Positions 31,021 through 31,814 of a DNA stretch of 31,814 nt are shown piece after piece. This DNA comes from a virus. Under the pieces are notes generated by a model. The model was not told the origin of the DNA and searched no databases. It saw only the letters and a program-made list of their open reading frames with translations. Numbering within the stretch: the stretch's first letter is position 1; each line of letters starts with the position of its first letter. The position numbers and the translations under genes are program-made. The stretch lies in IMG/VR virus record IMGVR_UViG_3300030107_002029, positions 1-31,814 of that record; one strand, 5' to 3'.

Positions 31021-31757
31021 TATTTTCTCCCTATATTTAACATTTCTTTTATTTCATCTGATGATGCAATATCCTTTTCATCTATTTTTGTAGGAACATA
31101 TTTTGGAATTACAGGTCTTGGTATTTCTTCTTTTTTCTTATTATTTCCAAAATCATTATTAGCCCACCTTTCCAATCTCCTTTTAGTATCCCAAGTCTTT
31201 TCCATCTCAAATCGCATCTTGGTCTCTGCACCATTCATTTCTGTCCAATAACTGATAAATTGATTTAATAAATCTTTACCTAAATGATTAAATTCTGTTA
31301 GTATTGATTGAGTGAATTTAAGCTGTCTATCTATTATATTATTTTTTTTAGTTTTATTTAGTTTAGTCTTGTTTAGTGGTTTAGCATTGGTTGATTTTTG
31401 CTTAACCTTTGCTGAAGCAATACCACCTAATCGACCTGCTTCAACTCTTTTTTGTTTCTTTGCATCCATACATTCTAATCTTCTTTTTAATGATTTAGAA
31501 TAAAATAAATCACCTTCAACTTTAAATAAATTATAATTTAATACTATATCAGAAACTACTTCTACATCAACTCTTAAATCAAAAGCAACTCCAGATAAAT
31601 CATCAATATATAATGTATAATCCTGTTGTTCCCTTAATATTTCAATTAAACCAAAGTAAATCCCATAACCTTCCATACCATACTGCATCCTTACCTTCAT
31701 TATCCGCTGATCGTTTCTAGCATTAGAATCGTGAGAAAAATAGTAAGCATCTTTCAT
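31020..31757 (-). CDS. DUF4373-type phage replication protein
   Basis: A 245-residue protein. Residues 3-95 carry the Lin1244/Lin1753-like (DUF4373) start: YYFSHDSNARNDQRIMKVRM, then YGMEGYGIYFGLIEILREQQ, a winged-helix type domain. A basic linker follows (LNKTKLNKTKKNN), then a C-terminal piece (FISYWTEMNGAETKMRFEME, KTWDTKRRLERWANND) that occurs at the end of many phage replication proteins of this kind. These proteins are thought to start DNA replication or load the helicase. It is the first gene of this operon in the window, with AAAGGG before the ATG. Confidence 0.8.
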   Translation of the reverse strand: MKDAYYFSHDSNARNDQRIMKVRMQYGMEGYGIYFGLIEILREQQDYTLYIDDLSGVAFDLRVDVEVVSDIVLNYNLFKVEGDLFYSKSLKRRLECMDAKKQKRVEAGRLGGIASAKVKQKSTNAKPLNKTKLNKTKKNNIIDRQLKFTQSILTEFNHLGKDLLNQFISYWTEMNGAETKMRFEMEKTWDTKRRLERWANNDFGNNKKKEEIPRPVIPKYVPTKIDEKDIASSDEIKEMLNIGRK

Positions 31758-31778
31758 ATTTTTTGCCCTTTAAATTGT

Positions 31779-31810
31779 GCAGGGAGGAAACCCAAATGTA
31801 ACCTCCCTGC
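31779..31810. terminator. GC-rich hairpin before the replication gene
   Basis: Nine-base arms, GCAGGGAGG and CCTCCCTGC, enclose a 14-base loop, the most GC-rich stem in the window. No T run follows on the minus strand, and the plus strand is cut off by the window edge after TGTT. It may be a terminator for the transcript arriving from beyond the edge, a pause site, or a regulatory stem in the leader of the replication operon. Confidence 0.45.
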
Positions 31811-31814
31811 TGTT

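Noticed and set aside
6-31814. Search for tRNA genes, integrase and attachment sites
   Set aside because: I found no cloverleaf-like sequence with the TTC-type arm, no tyrosine or serine recombinase motifs, and no gene gap large enough for an attachment region other than 1914-2088, which is explained by control elements.

Overview
The window is the AT-rich (about 70% A+T by eye) genome, or most of it, of a tailed dsDNA phage. Every gene I can support lies on the minus strand, so the transcription order runs from high to low coordinates. The parts are those of a long-tailed siphovirus: small and large terminase, portal, MuF-like head protein, scaffold, HK97-type major capsid protein, connectors, tail tube protein, frameshifted tail chaperone, tape measure and tail tip. 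The small AT-rich genome and the style of several proteins suggest an uncultured marine phage. No gene fixes the host. Three surface-type modules (BspA-like repeats, a dockerin pair, and a GCT...NY...ATVDNGTC motif) are common in marine Bacteroidota and would fit such a host, but they are also mobile. I see no integrase, lysogeny repressor, DNA polymerase, tRNA, IS element or CRISPR array.
Layout in transcription order. (1) 31757-28415, early and DNA metabolism genes: DUF4373-type replication protein, small unknowns, a 25-residue membrane peptide, a PD-(D/E)XK nuclease, a zinc-finger protein, a RusA-like resolvase and a beta-class DNA methyltransferase. (2) 28352-26987, a ParB-like protein and a Mom-like DNA adenine modification enzyme. 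(3) 26983-20543, packaging and head: TerS, TerL, portal, MuF, connector, scaffold, major capsid protein, hairpin, small virion proteins. (4) 20539-18523, lysis: a GH24 lysozyme with an E-C-T triad, then four consecutive small membrane proteins and two small helical proteins. (5) 18530-14060, fibre-like virion proteins, a 24-residue peptide, a DUF1320-like connector and a tail-terminator-like protein. (6) 14060-2089, tail: a second terminator-like domain fused to about 16 BspA-type repeats, tail tube, tail chaperone with a -1 frameshift at nine A's, tape measure, tail tip protein, a dockerin protein and two more minor tail proteins, ending at a strong bidirectional terminator at 2010-2035. (7) 1913-6, a tightly overlapping early operon: small unknowns, a zinc-motif protein, a Cro/XRE-like regulator, a possible annealing protein and a SpoVG-like protein.
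How it fits together. Group 7 runs toward position 1 and group 1 begins at the other edge. If the two ends join, these would form one early block, and the GC-rich hairpin at 31779-31810 would fall just after its first part; I can only propose this. The methyltransferase, ParB-like and Mom-like genes form a DNA modification set that could shield phage DNA from host nucleases and perhaps from the phage's own PD-(D/E)XK enzyme. The most unusual content is in the tail: a neck-type protein carrying a long host-like adhesion repeat domain, and tail tip genes carrying a dockerin and a disulfide-type surface motif, which suggests a virion built to hold on to polysaccharide, surface protein or particle material.
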